From Microbacterium capsulatum (GTDB taxonomy: Bacteria > Actinomycetota > Actinomycetes > Actinomycetales > Microbacteriaceae): a DNA stretch of 64,000 bases. Shown piece by piece: positions 53,512 to 61,731 of this stretch (position 1 is its first letter; the number at the start of each line of letters is the position of its first letter). Location: contig NZ_JAVFCB010000003.1 of the NCBI RefSeq assembly GCF_030865425.1, positions 1 through 64,000 of the forward strand, given 5' to 3'. The notes below the pieces were generated by a model that saw nothing but the letters and a program-made list of their open reading frames with translations, ran no database searches and was not told the origin of the DNA. The position numbers were made by a program, and so were the translations under genes.

Positions 53512-53955
53512 ATGCGCAAGACCGCACTCATCCCCATGGCCGTCCTCGCCCTCGGCCTCTCATTGGCGGGATGCAGTTCCCCGTCCTCGCCGTCCTCCGC
53601 GCCCGCCGCTCCGGCGACGTCCGCCTCGCCCATGCCCTCGGGCATGCACGACATGCAGAAGACCGGCACCTTCATGGGCCTGAACGGCAAGAGCGTGAAG
53701 GGCATGGTCACCGTCTCGGGATCCGAGCTGAAGCTCACCGGCTTCTCCTCCGACCAGGGCCCCGACCTGCACGTCTACCTGACCACCGGCACCGACGAGG
53801 CCGCCGTCTCGGCGGGCAAGGAGATCGACGCCGTCGCGTTCGACAAGGACTCCCAGACGTTCATGCTCAGCGGCGTGGACACCTCGATGTACACCCACGT
53901 CGTGATCCACTGCGACAAGGCCAAGGCGGTGTTCGGGGCCGCCGCGCTGTCATGA
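53512..53955 (+). CDS. DM13-domain lipoprotein
   Basis: A 147-residue secreted lipoprotein: signal peptide with lipobox LSLAGC (Cys ~21), a Ser/Pro/Ala linker, then a DM13 domain from about residue 55 (KTGTFMGLNGKSVKGMVTV, GPDLHVYLT, VVIHCDKAKAVFG). DM13 is thought to take part in redox or electron-transfer reactions outside the cell and contains a near-invariant cysteine, seen here in IHCDK. GGAG precedes ATG. The stop overlaps the DoxX-like start. It diverges from the two-component genes. Confidence 0.87.
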   Translation: MRKTALIPMAVLALGLSLAGCSSPSSPSSAPAAPATSASPMPSGMHDMQKTGTFMGLNGKSVKGMVTVSGSELKLTGFSSDQGPDLHVYLTTGTDEAAVSAGKEIDAVAFDKDSQTFMLSGVDTSMYTHVVIHCDKAKAVFGAAALS

Positions 53956-54461
53956 GCCGTCTCCCGGGTGGCGGGCGGCGCTCCTCCCGGCCGTGGATGC
54001 TCGTCGCGGCGCTGCTCGGCGGTGCGGCGCGGATCGCGGCCGGCGTGCTCTGGCTGGAGGAGGGGATCCTGAAGTACCGCGCGGGATTCGGATCCGCCGA
54101 CATCCTCCTCGTCGCGCACGGAACGGCCGGCAACAGCCGCGCGCCCTTCTACTTCCGCCCGCTGGGGTCTGTGATGCAGGCGCTGCCGGGGCTGTTCGGG
54201 GTCGCGATCCCGCTGCTCGAGGTGTCGCTCGGGGTGCTGCTCGTGCTCGGTCTGGGCCGCGTGCTCACGCTGCTGGCCGCGCTCGGGTCGATCGGCACGC
54301 TGATGCTGTACTGGTCGTCGGATCAGCTCATCGCGCAGTATCCGGTGCTGGTCGCGCTCTCGGCGGCGGTGCTGGTGCTGCCGGGGGCGGAGAGGTTCGG
54401 AGCGCTGTGGGTGTGGCGCCGCGTGCGGGCGCGGCGGGGTGCGGCGGTGCGGACGGCGTGA
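53952..54461 (+). CDS. DoxX-like membrane protein
   Basis: A 169-residue protein with four membrane segments. RIAAGVLWLEEGILKYRAGFG near residue 25-45 is the DoxX entry motif, ALPGLFGVAIPLLEVSLGVLLVLGLG the second. It would form a membrane partner to the DM13 lipoprotein, to which it is coupled by ATGA. DoxX-like proteins are linked to quinone or redox balance, but the role here is not known. Confidence 0.82.
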   Translation: MSRLPGGGRRSSRPWMLVAALLGGAARIAAGVLWLEEGILKYRAGFGSADILLVAHGTAGNSRAPFYFRPLGSVMQALPGLFGVAIPLLEVSLGVLLVLGLGRVLTLLAALGSIGTLMLYWSSDQLIAQYPVLVALSAAVLVLPGAERFGALWVWRRVRARRGAAVRTA

Positions 54462-54544
54462 TCCGGGCCCGGGTCGACGCGGTGCGGACGGCGCGATCCG
54501 CCCTCGGGTCGATGCGGTGCGCTCGGCGTGATCCGGGCGCGGCG

Positions 54545-55069
54545 TCAGCCGCGTCGGAAACGGCGCCTCTTCGACGGGGCGGGTGGAGCCGGTTCGGGCG
54601 CGGCGGGGACGCGCCGTGCCCGCCACGCCTCGACTTCCGCGTCGACATCGCGTGGTTTCGTCACCACCGGCGGGCCGCCGAGCAGCTGACGCCGGGCCTC
54701 GATCACGCGGCGGTTGAAGTCCGCGAGCACGGCGCGCACGTCCTGCTCGCGGGGCAGCGCGTCGAGTCGCGCCTCGAGCTCGCGATCCTCGACCCGCAGC
54801 ATGAGCGCCGGCGGGCCGAGGCCGGTGAGGTTCTCCCGCTCGATCTTGCGGCGGATCCACCAGTCCGGATCGTGGTGGTCGCCGAGGCCCGGGATCGGTT
54901 TGCCCGCGCCGGGCAGGTCGTCGAACCGCCCCTGCCGCATGGCGACCTGGATCGCGGTCTCCACGAGCGAGGGCATGGTCTCGGCGTTCAGCGCGGACGG
55001 CGCGGGGCGCTCCTCGCCCTGGCGCCGGCGCACCTCCTGCGCCCGGCGCGCGTGATCCGGATCCGTCAT
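54545..55069 (-). CDS. DUF1992 (DnaJ-related) protein
   Basis: A 174-residue protein. PSLVETAIQVAMRQGRFDDLPGAGKPIPGL (about 33-62) and DPDWWIRRKIERENLTG are the DUF1992 block found in bacterial proteins and in DNAJC28. The C-terminus is Pro/Arg-rich. Function unknown. GGAGGAGG precedes the ATG. Confidence 0.85.
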   Translation of the reverse strand: MTDPDHARRAQEVRRRQGEERPAPSALNAETMPSLVETAIQVAMRQGRFDDLPGAGKPIPGLGDHHDPDWWIRRKIERENLTGLGPPALMLRVEDRELEARLDALPREQDVRAVLADFNRRVIEARRQLLGGPPVVTKPRDVDAEVEAWRARRVPAAPEPAPPAPSKRRRFRRG

Positions 55070-55250
55070 GACGCGGCCTCCTCCGCCGTCCTTCCAGGGT
55101 ACGGCCGGGATCCTTCCGGCGGCCGTTCTCGCGCCTTCCCCGCTCGTGATCTCGTCCTCCACAGGGGCACGTTCCGGCGACTTGTCCACAGATCGGATAT
55201 TGCTCCTGATCTGGGGTTCGAATGTCGGTGGCTCGCGATTGAATGGGGGC

Positions 55251-56687
55251 ATGACATCGACCACGACCGCGGTTCTCGAGCAGCTGGACGCGCTGCTCGC
55301 CGGGGTGCGCGAGCCCAGACTCGACGACCTCGCCGCCTCGGATCTCGTGGAGCTCGTCCTCGCGGCAGGGCGGGTGCAGCGGCGGCTGGACGCGCTCATC
55401 ACCACGGCGGCGGGCGAGGTGGCGGATCGGGACACGCGGTCCTCCGCCGAGCGGGTGTCTCCGCGCGCCGGGTGCCGCGACGTGACGGAGCTGTTGCGTC
55501 GGACTCTGCGGGTCGACACGGGCACGGCCCGCCGGTATGTGCACGCGTCCCGTGCCGTGCACGGTGCGATCCAGCTGTCCAGCGGCGAGACCCTGCCGGC
55601 GCGTTACCAGGCGCTGGCCGACGCGATGCGCGACGGCGAGCTGTCGCTCACCGGGCTCCTCGCCGCGACCGCGCCGCTCGAACGCGCTGCGCAGCGGATC
55701 GGCGCGGAGGAGCGTGCCGCGGCGGACCGGCTGCTGTCCGATTCGGCGCGAGGCCTCGATCTCGCGGACGACACCGGCCGGCCCGGGCCTGCGCCGACCA
55801 CGGATGAGCTGTCGGCACTCGCGCACCACATCGCGCTGGCGCTCGATCCGGACGGATCCGAGCCCGCGGATGCGCTGGCGAACCGCAAGCGCGGGCTGAC
55901 GCTGGGGCAGCCGAGGGACGGGGTGGTTCCGGTGAGCGGCGGGCTGCTTCCCGACGTCGCCGGTCAGCTGCAGCGCCTGTTCGATGCGCTGCTCAATCCG
56001 AGGGCCGAGGAATCCGTCGCGGATCCCTCGGGTGTCGTGTTCGCCACAGATGATGGTGGCGGGTCGGACCTCCCGGATCCGGTCGATCCGCGCACCCCGG
56101 CGCAGAGGCGTCATGACGCGCTTGCGACCATCCTCACGGCGGCTGCCGCGTCGGACGGATTCCCGACGCTGGGCGGTGCCGCGCCGACCCTGGTCGTGTC
56201 CGTCACCGCGGAGGATTACGCGAACGGCACCGGTCGCGCCTCGGTCGAGGGAACCGGTTGGGACGCGCCCATCGGGGTCGCGCGGCACACCGCCTGCGCG
56301 GGCGGCGTGCAACGCGTGCTGTTCGACGAGCGGGGGCAGATCGTCGCGCTCGGGACGACCGCCCGCATCTTCACGGCGGTCCAGCGCCGGGCGATCGTGC
56401 TGCGGGACCGGGAGTGCCTGATCCCGGGCTGCCCCGTACCGGCGACCTGGTGCGAGATCCACCATGTCACCGAGCACTCCCGCGGCGGCCGCACGCACAC
56501 GGGCAACGGAGTCGCCCTGTGCTGGCATCACCACCGCACCCTCGACATCTCCGGGTGGAGGATCCGCATGCGCGGTGGGACCCCCGAGATCCGAGGACCG
56601 GCCTGGTGGGATCCGCACGGCGGATGGCATCGGCCGAGAGTCCGGCCCGACACCGGCCGAGCCCTCGCGAAGGCGCTCTCGCCATGA
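55251..56687 (+). CDS. DUF222-HNH endonuclease family protein
   Basis: A 478-residue protein, one of a family present in many copies in actinobacterial genomes. DUF222 spans about 1-350 (LDDLAASDLVELVLAAGRVQRRLDALI). The C-terminal HNH nuclease domain is RDRECLIPGCPVPATWCEIHHVTEHSRGGRT followed by GVALCWHHHRTLD, with zinc-binding cysteines and catalytic His complete. A biological role is not established; mobility and DNA repair have been suggested. The 181-nt upstream region has TTGTCCACAG and TTCGAATGT, a kind of sequence I associate with such genes, and GGGGG before the ATG. Confidence 0.9.
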   Translation: MTSTTTAVLEQLDALLAGVREPRLDDLAASDLVELVLAAGRVQRRLDALITTAAGEVADRDTRSSAERVSPRAGCRDVTELLRRTLRVDTGTARRYVHASRAVHGAIQLSSGETLPARYQALADAMRDGELSLTGLLAATAPLERAAQRIGAEERAAADRLLSDSARGLDLADDTGRPGPAPTTDELSALAHHIALALDPDGSEPADALANRKRGLTLGQPRDGVVPVSGGLLPDVAGQLQRLFDALLNPRAEESVADPSGVVFATDDGGGSDLPDPVDPRTPAQRRHDALATILTAAAASDGFPTLGGAAPTLVVSVTAEDYANGTGRASVEGTGWDAPIGVARHTACAGGVQRVLFDERGQIVALGTTARIFTAVQRRAIVLRDRECLIPGCPVPATWCEIHHVTEHSRGGRTHTGNGVALCWHHHRTLDISGWRIRMRGGTPEIRGPAWWDPHGGWHRPRVRPDTGRALAKALSP

Positions 56688-56783
56688 GGCCGGCTACCGC
56701 GCTCCGGCACCCCGTCTTCGGGCGCTCCTTCCGGCCTGGGTCGTCCGAGCGGGAGCGCGAAGACCCGTGTCCCTGCCCGCCTC

Positions 56784-56789
56784 TAGGCT
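56784..56789 (+). promoter_or_regulatory. -10 box of leaderless MATE promoter
   Basis: TAGGCT ends six bases before the GTG at 56796. Confidence 0.5.
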
Positions 56790-56795
56790 CGTGGG

Positions 56796-58115
56796 GTGCC
56801 GTCCGTGACCCTCAACCGCGAGATCCTCCGTCTCGCCGTGCCGGCGCTCGGCGCACTCGTGGCGGAGCCGGCGTTCCTCCTGGTCGACTCCGCGCTCGTC
56901 GGCCACCTCGGCACGGTTCCGCTCGCGGGGCTCGGCATCGCGTCCGCGATCCTGCAGACGGTCGTCGGCCTGATGATCTTCCTCGCCTACTCGACGACGC
57001 CGGCGGTCGCACGCCGGTTCGGTGCGGGCGAGCACGGCGACGCGGTCTCGGTCGGGATCGACGGGATGTGGCTGGCCCTGGGTCTCGGGGCTGTGCTCGC
57101 GGTGGTCGGATCCTTCCTCGTCCCCGTCATCGTGCGGCTGTTCGGTGCGAGCGCGGACGTCGCCGCTCAGGCGAGCGCCTACCTCGTGCCCTCGATGTGG
57201 GGGCTGCCCGCGATGCTCGTGGTCTACGCCGCGACCGGCCTGCTGCGCGGCATGCAGGACACCGTCACGCCGCTGTGGATCGCCGGGATCGGCTTCGCGG
57301 CGAACGCCCTGCTGAACGCGCTGTTCATCTACGGCTTCGGCTGGGGGATCGCCGGTTCGGCGCTCGGCACCGTCGTCGCGCAGTGGGGGATGGTCGGCGC
57401 CTACGTGCTCGTGATCGGACGGCTGGCACGGCGGCACGACGCCTCGGTCGCACCGGAGCTGTCCGGGATCCGCGGATCCGCCCGCTCCGGAGGCTGGCTG
57501 TTCCTGCGCACCGTGAGCCTGCGCGTCGCCCTGCTCGCGACCGTCGGCGTGGCGACCGGGATCGGCACTCGCGAGCTCGCCGGCTGGCAGGTCGTGTTCA
57601 CCATCTTCTCCGCCGCCGCGTTCGCTCTGGACGCGCTCGCGATCGCCGCGCAGGCGCTCATCGGCAAGAGCCTGGGGGCGTCGGATCCCGACGGTGCGCG
57701 GCACGTGCTGGCCCGCACCGTCGCCTGGGGCGCATGGTTCGGTGTGATCGTCGGCGCGCTCATCGCCGTGCTCTCGGGCGTGATCGGGCTCGGGTTCACC
57801 GGAGACCCGGCGCTCGCGGCGCTGATCCAGCCGGCGCTGCTCGTGCTGGCCGTCGCGCAGCCGATCGCCGGGATCGTGTTCGTGCTCGACGGCGTGCTCA
57901 TGGGCGCGGGCGACGCTCGGTATCTGGCGATCGCGGGCGGGCTCAACCTCGTGCCGTTCCTGCCGGCGCTCGCGATCATCGCCGCGACCCGGGTGGACGG
58001 CGCGCCCGGCCTCATCTGGCTCGCGGTCGCCTTCTTCGGCGTCTACCTGTGCGCGCGCCTCGCCACGCTCGGCCTGCGCGTGCGGACCGGACGGTGGCTC
58101 ACCGTCGGAGTGTGA
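56796..58115 (+). CDS. MATE-family efflux transporter (DinF type)
   Basis: A 439-residue cation-driven multidrug exporter with about 12 membrane segments in two related halves. LNREILRLAVPALGALVAEPAFLLVDSALVGHLGT is the classic MatE N-terminus. TGLLRGMQDTVTPLWI and the second repeat (ELAGWQVVFTIFSAAAFALDALAIAAQALIGKSLG) also fit. GTG start at 56796, or a GTG three codons later. No regulator is adjacent. Confidence 0.92.
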   Translation: MPSVTLNREILRLAVPALGALVAEPAFLLVDSALVGHLGTVPLAGLGIASAILQTVVGLMIFLAYSTTPAVARRFGAGEHGDAVSVGIDGMWLALGLGAVLAVVGSFLVPVIVRLFGASADVAAQASAYLVPSMWGLPAMLVVYAATGLLRGMQDTVTPLWIAGIGFAANALLNALFIYGFGWGIAGSALGTVVAQWGMVGAYVLVIGRLARRHDASVAPELSGIRGSARSGGWLFLRTVSLRVALLATVGVATGIGTRELAGWQVVFTIFSAAAFALDALAIAAQALIGKSLGASDPDGARHVLARTVAWGAWFGVIVGALIAVLSGVIGLGFTGDPALAALIQPALLVLAVAQPIAGIVFVLDGVLMGAGDARYLAIAGGLNLVPFLPALAIIAATRVDGAPGLIWLAVAFFGVYLCARLATLGLRVRTGRWLTVGV

Positions 58116-58230
58116 TCCTGCACCGGCGGCGTGACGGCTCGGTTCTGCACCGATCCTGGCGGGGCCTCCACCGCTGCCCGGGGCACTGGCACGCTGGATG
58201 GATCCGCGCGACACTGGAGGGGTGCTGACC

Positions 58231-58476
58231 ATGAACGAACCGCAGGTGTGGACGCTGATCGGCGTGTTCGCGGCGGGGATGTTCGGCATGATCACGATCG
58301 TGTCGACGATGTTCGTCCGGGTGGTGCGCGGCGAGATCGGCGGGTTGCGCGGCGAGATCGGCGGGTTGCGCGCCGAGATCAAGGGAGACATCGCCGAACT
58401 CCGCACCGAGATCCGCTCGCTCGACCGCGATGTCAACGCCCTGATGAAGCACACCTTCGGCATCGACCGCGACTGA
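58231..58476 (+). CDS. Small membrane-anchored coiled-coil protein
   Basis: An 81-residue protein: an N-terminal membrane segment (WTLIGVFAAGMFGMITIVSTMFV), then an amphipathic helix with an exact heptad duplication, GEIGGLRGEIGGLRAEIKGD, and a charged C-terminus. The duplication is a 21-nt tandem repeat in the DNA. GGAGG lies ~10 bases before the ATG at 58231. Similar one-helix plus coiled-coil proteins are common in bacteria without known function. The stop is followed by a repeat cluster. Confidence 0.7.
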   Translation: MNEPQVWTLIGVFAAGMFGMITIVSTMFVRVVRGEIGGLRGEIGGLRAEIKGDIAELRTEIRSLDRDVNALMKHTFGIDRD

Positions 58477-58477
58477 C

Positions 58478-58547
58478 GCGCTTCGACAGACTCAGCGACC
58501 GCGCTTCGACAGGCTCAGCGACCGGGCCTCAGGCATGCTCGGCGACC
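58478..58547. repeat. Repeat family 4 tandem copies (CTTCGACAGGCTCAGCGACC)
   Basis: Two 23-nt copies starting GCGCTTCGACAG at 58478 and 58501, and a degenerate third at about 58524, lie between convergent gene ends. The same word appears at the start of the GH20 gene (17255-17273) and in the 3' end of the HAD gene (63485-63500). Confidence 0.75.
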
Positions 58548-58554
58548 GGGCGTC

Positions 58555-59214
58555 TCAGGCCGCGGGGCCGGCGTGCCTCCGGCACCACTCGTGCATGATC
58601 ACGGCGGCCGCCGCGCCCGCGTTGATCGAGCGCGTGGATCCGTACTGGGTGATCTCGACGTGCCCCGCGGCCGCGGCGAGCGCCTCCTCCGACAGCCCGG
58701 GCCCCTCCGCGCCGAACAGCAGCACGCAGCGCTCGGGGAGGTCGGCCCGATCGACCGGAACGGCGCCTTCGGTGTTGTCGACCGCGACGATCGGGATCCC
58801 CTCCGCCGCGGCCCAGGCGGCGAAGGCGGCGACGTCCTCGTGGTGCACGACGTGCTGGTAGCGATCGGTGACCATCGCGCCGCGACGGTTCCAGCGGCGG
58901 CGCCCGACGATGTGCACGGTGTCGGCGAGGAACGCGTTGGCGCTGCGCACGATCGAGCCGATGTTCATGTCGTGCTGCCAGTTCTCGATCGCGACGTGGA
59001 ACGGGTGCCGCCGGGTGTCCAGGTCGGCGACGATCGCCTCCATCCGCCAGTACCGGTACCGGTCGACGACGTTGCGGGTGTCGCCGTGCGCGAGCAGATC
59101 GGGATCGAAGTGCGCCTCGACCGGCCACTCCCCGGGCCACGGACCGACGCCGTGGGAGACGGGGCCGGCGGGCATCTCCCCGTCGGCGGCGGCGCGATGC
59201 GCAGGATCCTGCAT
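58555..59214 (-). CDS. SpoU/TrmH-family RNA 2'-O-methyltransferase
   Basis: A 219-residue SPOUT-fold enzyme. Motif 1 IGSIVRSANAFLADTVHIVG, motif 2 VLLFGAEGPGLS and motif 3 ITQYGSTRSINAGAAAAVIMHEW form the knotted SAM site. The N-terminus lacks the L30e-like domain of some relatives. Acts on rRNA or tRNA, target unknown. TACGCT (59221-59226, minus strand) is six bases before the ATG. Confidence 0.9.
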   Translation of the reverse strand: MQDPAHRAAADGEMPAGPVSHGVGPWPGEWPVEAHFDPDLLAHGDTRNVVDRYRYWRMEAIVADLDTRRHPFHVAIENWQHDMNIGSIVRSANAFLADTVHIVGRRRWNRRGAMVTDRYQHVVHHEDVAAFAAWAAAEGIPIVAVDNTEGAVPVDRADLPERCVLLFGAEGPGLSEEALAAAAGHVEITQYGSTRSINAGAAAAVIMHEWCRRHAGPAA

Positions 59215-59249
59215 CCCGCCAGCGTAACGGCCGGCACCCGATCCAGATA

Positions 59250-59266
59250 TTTCGGTGAGCCTAAAA
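59250..59266. promoter_or_regulatory. DtxR/MntR-type operator 1
   Basis: TTTCGGTGAGCCTAAAA shares TTTCGG-N3-GCCTAAA with the second site 28 nt downstream. It is placed where it would cover the -35 area of the mntH promoter. Confidence 0.65.
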
Positions 59267-59277
59267 CAGCGCTAGGA

Positions 59278-59293
59278 TTTCGGCATGCCTAAA
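59278..59293. promoter_or_regulatory. DtxR/MntR-type operator 2, covering the mntH start codon
   Basis: TTTCGGCATGCCTAAA is a 16-bp palindrome with 14 of 16 matching positions. It overlaps the end of the -10 box TAGGAT (59273-59278) and includes the start codon ATG (59285-59287). A DtxR-family metal regulator bound here would stop transcription, and such a regulator gene lies at 61732. Confidence 0.75.
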
Positions 59294-60577
59294 TCCGCCG
59301 AGACCCTCGCCGCACGCGGGCGCGCGCCGCGTGCGGCCGGCCTCCCCGGCGCGGCTCTGCTGGGGCCCGCCCTGGTCGCCGGGGTCGCCTACGTGGACCC
59401 GGGCAACGTCGCCAGCAACATGACCGCCGGCGCCCGTTACGGCTACCTGCTGGTCTGGGTCGTCCTCGTGGCGAACGTGATCGCGTGGCTCGTGCAGTAC
59501 CTGTCCGCGAAGCTCGGCGTCGTCACCGGTCAGAGCCTGCCCGAGCTGCTCGGCGACCGCCTCCACCACCGCACCGCGCGCCGGGCGTACTGGCTGCAGG
59601 CGGAACTCGTCGCGATGGCCACCGACATCGCCGAGGTGATCGGCGGCGCGGTCGCCCTGCAACTGCTGTTCGGCGTCCCGCTGCTGCTCGGCGGCGCGAT
59701 CACCGGCGTTGCGTCGATGCTGCTGCTCGCGGTGCAGGGCCGGCGCGGCGCGCGCCCGTTCGAGTTCGTCGTGATCGGGCTGCTCGCCGTGATCGCCCTC
59801 GGCTTCCTCGCCGGGCTCGTCGTCGCGCCGCCCTCGCCGACCGGGGCGCTCGCGGGCCTCATGCCGCGCTTCACCGACTCCGGATCCGTCCTGCTGGCGA
59901 CCTCGATCCTCGGCGCGACGATCATGCCGCATGCGATCTACGCGCACTCCGCGCTCACCAGGGACCGGTTCGGATCCGCCCCCGCGCACGGCGCGACGAG
60001 CACGGACAGGCCCGCGCGGACCCCGATCGCGCAGCTGCTCGCCGTCACCCGATGGGACGTGACGCTCGCCATGGTCGTGGCCGGCGCCGTGAACGTCGGG
60101 ATGCTGCTGCTCGCCGCCACGACTCTTCCCGGCGTCGCCGGGACCGACACGCTCGAGGGCGCGCACGCCGCGCTGTCCGCGCAGCTCGGGCCGGTCGTGG
60201 GCGTGCTGTTCGCCGTCGGGCTGCTCGCGTCGGGCCTGGCGTCGACGGCAGTCGGCGCCTACGCGGGCGCCGAGATCATGAGCGGGCTGCTCCGGGTGCG
60301 GATCCGGATGCCCCTCCGGCGTCTGATCACCCTCGTCCCGGCGCTGCTGATCCTCGGCCTCGGTGTGGATCCGACCTTCGCCCTCGTGCTCAGCCAGGTC
60401 GCGCTGTCGTTCGGGATCCCGTTCGCGCTGATCCCCCTCGTCGCGCTCACCGCCCAGCGGCGCACCCTCGGCGCGCACGTGAACCGCCCCTGGACGACCA
60501 TTGCCGGCATCGTCGCCGCGGCTCTGCTCGTCACCCTGAACGGCGTGCTGCTCTGGCTGCTGCTGACCGGATCCTGA
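59285..60577 (+). CDS. mntH: Nramp-family manganese/iron transporter
   Basis: A 430-residue proton-coupled divalent metal importer with 11 membrane segments. The metal-binding DPGN is in GVAYVDPGNVASNMTAGA (about 36-39). QYLSAKLGVVTGQSLPE and the second metal motif ATIMPHAIYAHSAL (MPH, helix 6) are present. The start codon sits in a palindromic operator and the -10 box TAGGAT is six bases before it. The transcript is therefore probably leaderless and metal-repressed. Confidence 0.95.
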   Translation: MPKSAETLAARGRAPRAAGLPGAALLGPALVAGVAYVDPGNVASNMTAGARYGYLLVWVVLVANVIAWLVQYLSAKLGVVTGQSLPELLGDRLHHRTARRAYWLQAELVAMATDIAEVIGGAVALQLLFGVPLLLGGAITGVASMLLLAVQGRRGARPFEFVVIGLLAVIALGFLAGLVVAPPSPTGALAGLMPRFTDSGSVLLATSILGATIMPHAIYAHSALTRDRFGSAPAHGATSTDRPARTPIAQLLAVTRWDVTLAMVVAGAVNVGMLLLAATTLPGVAGTDTLEGAHAALSAQLGPVVGVLFAVGLLASGLASTAVGAYAGAEIMSGLLRVRIRMPLRRLITLVPALLILGLGVDPTFALVLSQVALSFGIPFALIPLVALTAQRRTLGAHVNRPWTTIAGIVAAALLVTLNGVLLWLLLTGS

Positions 60578-60586
60578 CGGTCGTCC

Positions 60587-61186
60587 CTACGCGCTCTCCG
60601 GCCGCCCGGCCTGCGGATGATCGCCACCCGCCTCGTCGGCCGCCCGCGTCACGGCCTCCTGCACTTCGGCCTCCTTCTCGGCGGCCATCCGCGTGCCCGC
60701 CGCCCGCGCCGCGTCCCTCGCCCGCGGGGGCAGCAGCTGCTGCGCGATGCCCTGCAGCTCGGCGATCATCTCGAGCTGACGCCGGTTGATCTCGAGCAGC
60801 GCCTCGATGTCGGCCTTGGCTGCGACGTTGGTGTCGAAGTCGTGCTGGGCGAGGGCCGCCGCGATCGCATCCTGCCGTTTGGCGGCGATGAGCAGGATCG
60901 CGCCCTGCAGACCCGCCAGCATGCTGAGGAAGAGGTTCAGCAGGATGAACGGGTAAGGATCCCACGCCGTCGTCTTGGCGGTGTTGAGCATCCACCACGC
61001 CGCCATGAACAGGACGAACCCGCCCACGAACCCCCAGCTCCCCATCGCGTTGCGCAGTCGATCCGCCGATCGCTCGCCGAGGGTGAGCTGACTCTTGGCC
61101 CGCTCATGCCAGGTGCTCTCGGGCGACGGGCGGGCGCTGCCCGAGGGCAGCCGCCGGAGGAACGCGGTGAAGTTCTCACTGGACAT
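60587..61186 (-). CDS. DUF1003 membrane protein
   Basis: A 199-residue protein. Two close membrane segments at about 50-70 (WGFVGGFVLFMAAWWMLNT) and 80-105 (PYPFILLNLFLSMLAGLQGAILLIA) are the DUF1003 core, followed by a conserved RQDAIAAALAQHDFDTNVAAKADIEALLEIN and a long charged helical tail. Function unknown; relatives occur near Mg/Mn transport genes, and this one converges on mntH, but that is only context. GGGAGCA precedes ATG. Confidence 0.85.
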   Translation of the reverse strand: MSSENFTAFLRRLPSGSARPSPESTWHERAKSQLTLGERSADRLRNAMGSWGFVGGFVLFMAAWWMLNTAKTTAWDPYPFILLNLFLSMLAGLQGAILLIAAKRQDAIAAALAQHDFDTNVAAKADIEALLEINRRQLEMIAELQGIAQQLLPPRARDAARAAGTRMAAEKEAEVQEAVTRAADEAGGDHPQAGRPESA

Positions 61187-61342
61187 CGTCTGCTCCCGTC
61201 CTGCGTCCGCACGCGCGGATCCCGGTGGATGCGTCCAGTCTCCCGCGCGCGCCCGCGATGCGGCTACGCCCCACCGCCGGCCTGGATCGATCGGACGGCA
61301 CGAGGCCCGGATCCGCACAGGTGCCGCAGGTAGGCTCGAGGG

Positions 61343-61693
61343 ATGGCCCGCTCCCGTCGTCCCTCCGCCGCACAGATCGCTGCGCAGAGGGCCGAGGCGG
61401 CCGCCGCGGCCCGGCGGGGCGTGCGGATCTGCACCTGGGCGTCGATCGTCACCGGAGCGCTCGGGATCCTGTTCCTCGCTGTCCCGAAGCTGCTCCCGGT
61501 CGGCAGCCCGTGGGTGCAGCTCGTGCTCGGCGCGCTCACGCTGATCCTGTCGTTCCGCGCCCGGTCGATCGGCATGCGCGGGGTCGACGGGTTCGACGGC
61601 CGGCTCTCCCTCGTCGGCGCCCTCGCCGGCTTCGCGATCATGTTCTTCGCGGGGCAGGCCGCGTTCGCGGTGATCTCCGCGATCGGGCACTGA
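61343..61693 (+). CDS. Small three-helix membrane protein
   Basis: A 116-residue protein. A basic Ala-rich N-terminus (about 1-28) precedes three membrane segments (IVTGALGILFLAVPKLLPVG, VQLVLGALTLILSFRA, LSLVGALAGFAIMFFAGQAAF). No family recognised. TAGGCT (61331-61336) ends six bases before the ATG. Confidence 0.7.
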   Translation: MARSRRPSAAQIAAQRAEAAAAARRGVRICTWASIVTGALGILFLAVPKLLPVGSPWVQLVLGALTLILSFRARSIGMRGVDGFDGRLSLVGALAGFAIMFFAGQAAFAVISAIGH

Positions 61694-61731
61694 CCGCGGA
61701 TCCGGATCCGGTCCCCGGCTAGGGTGGATCC

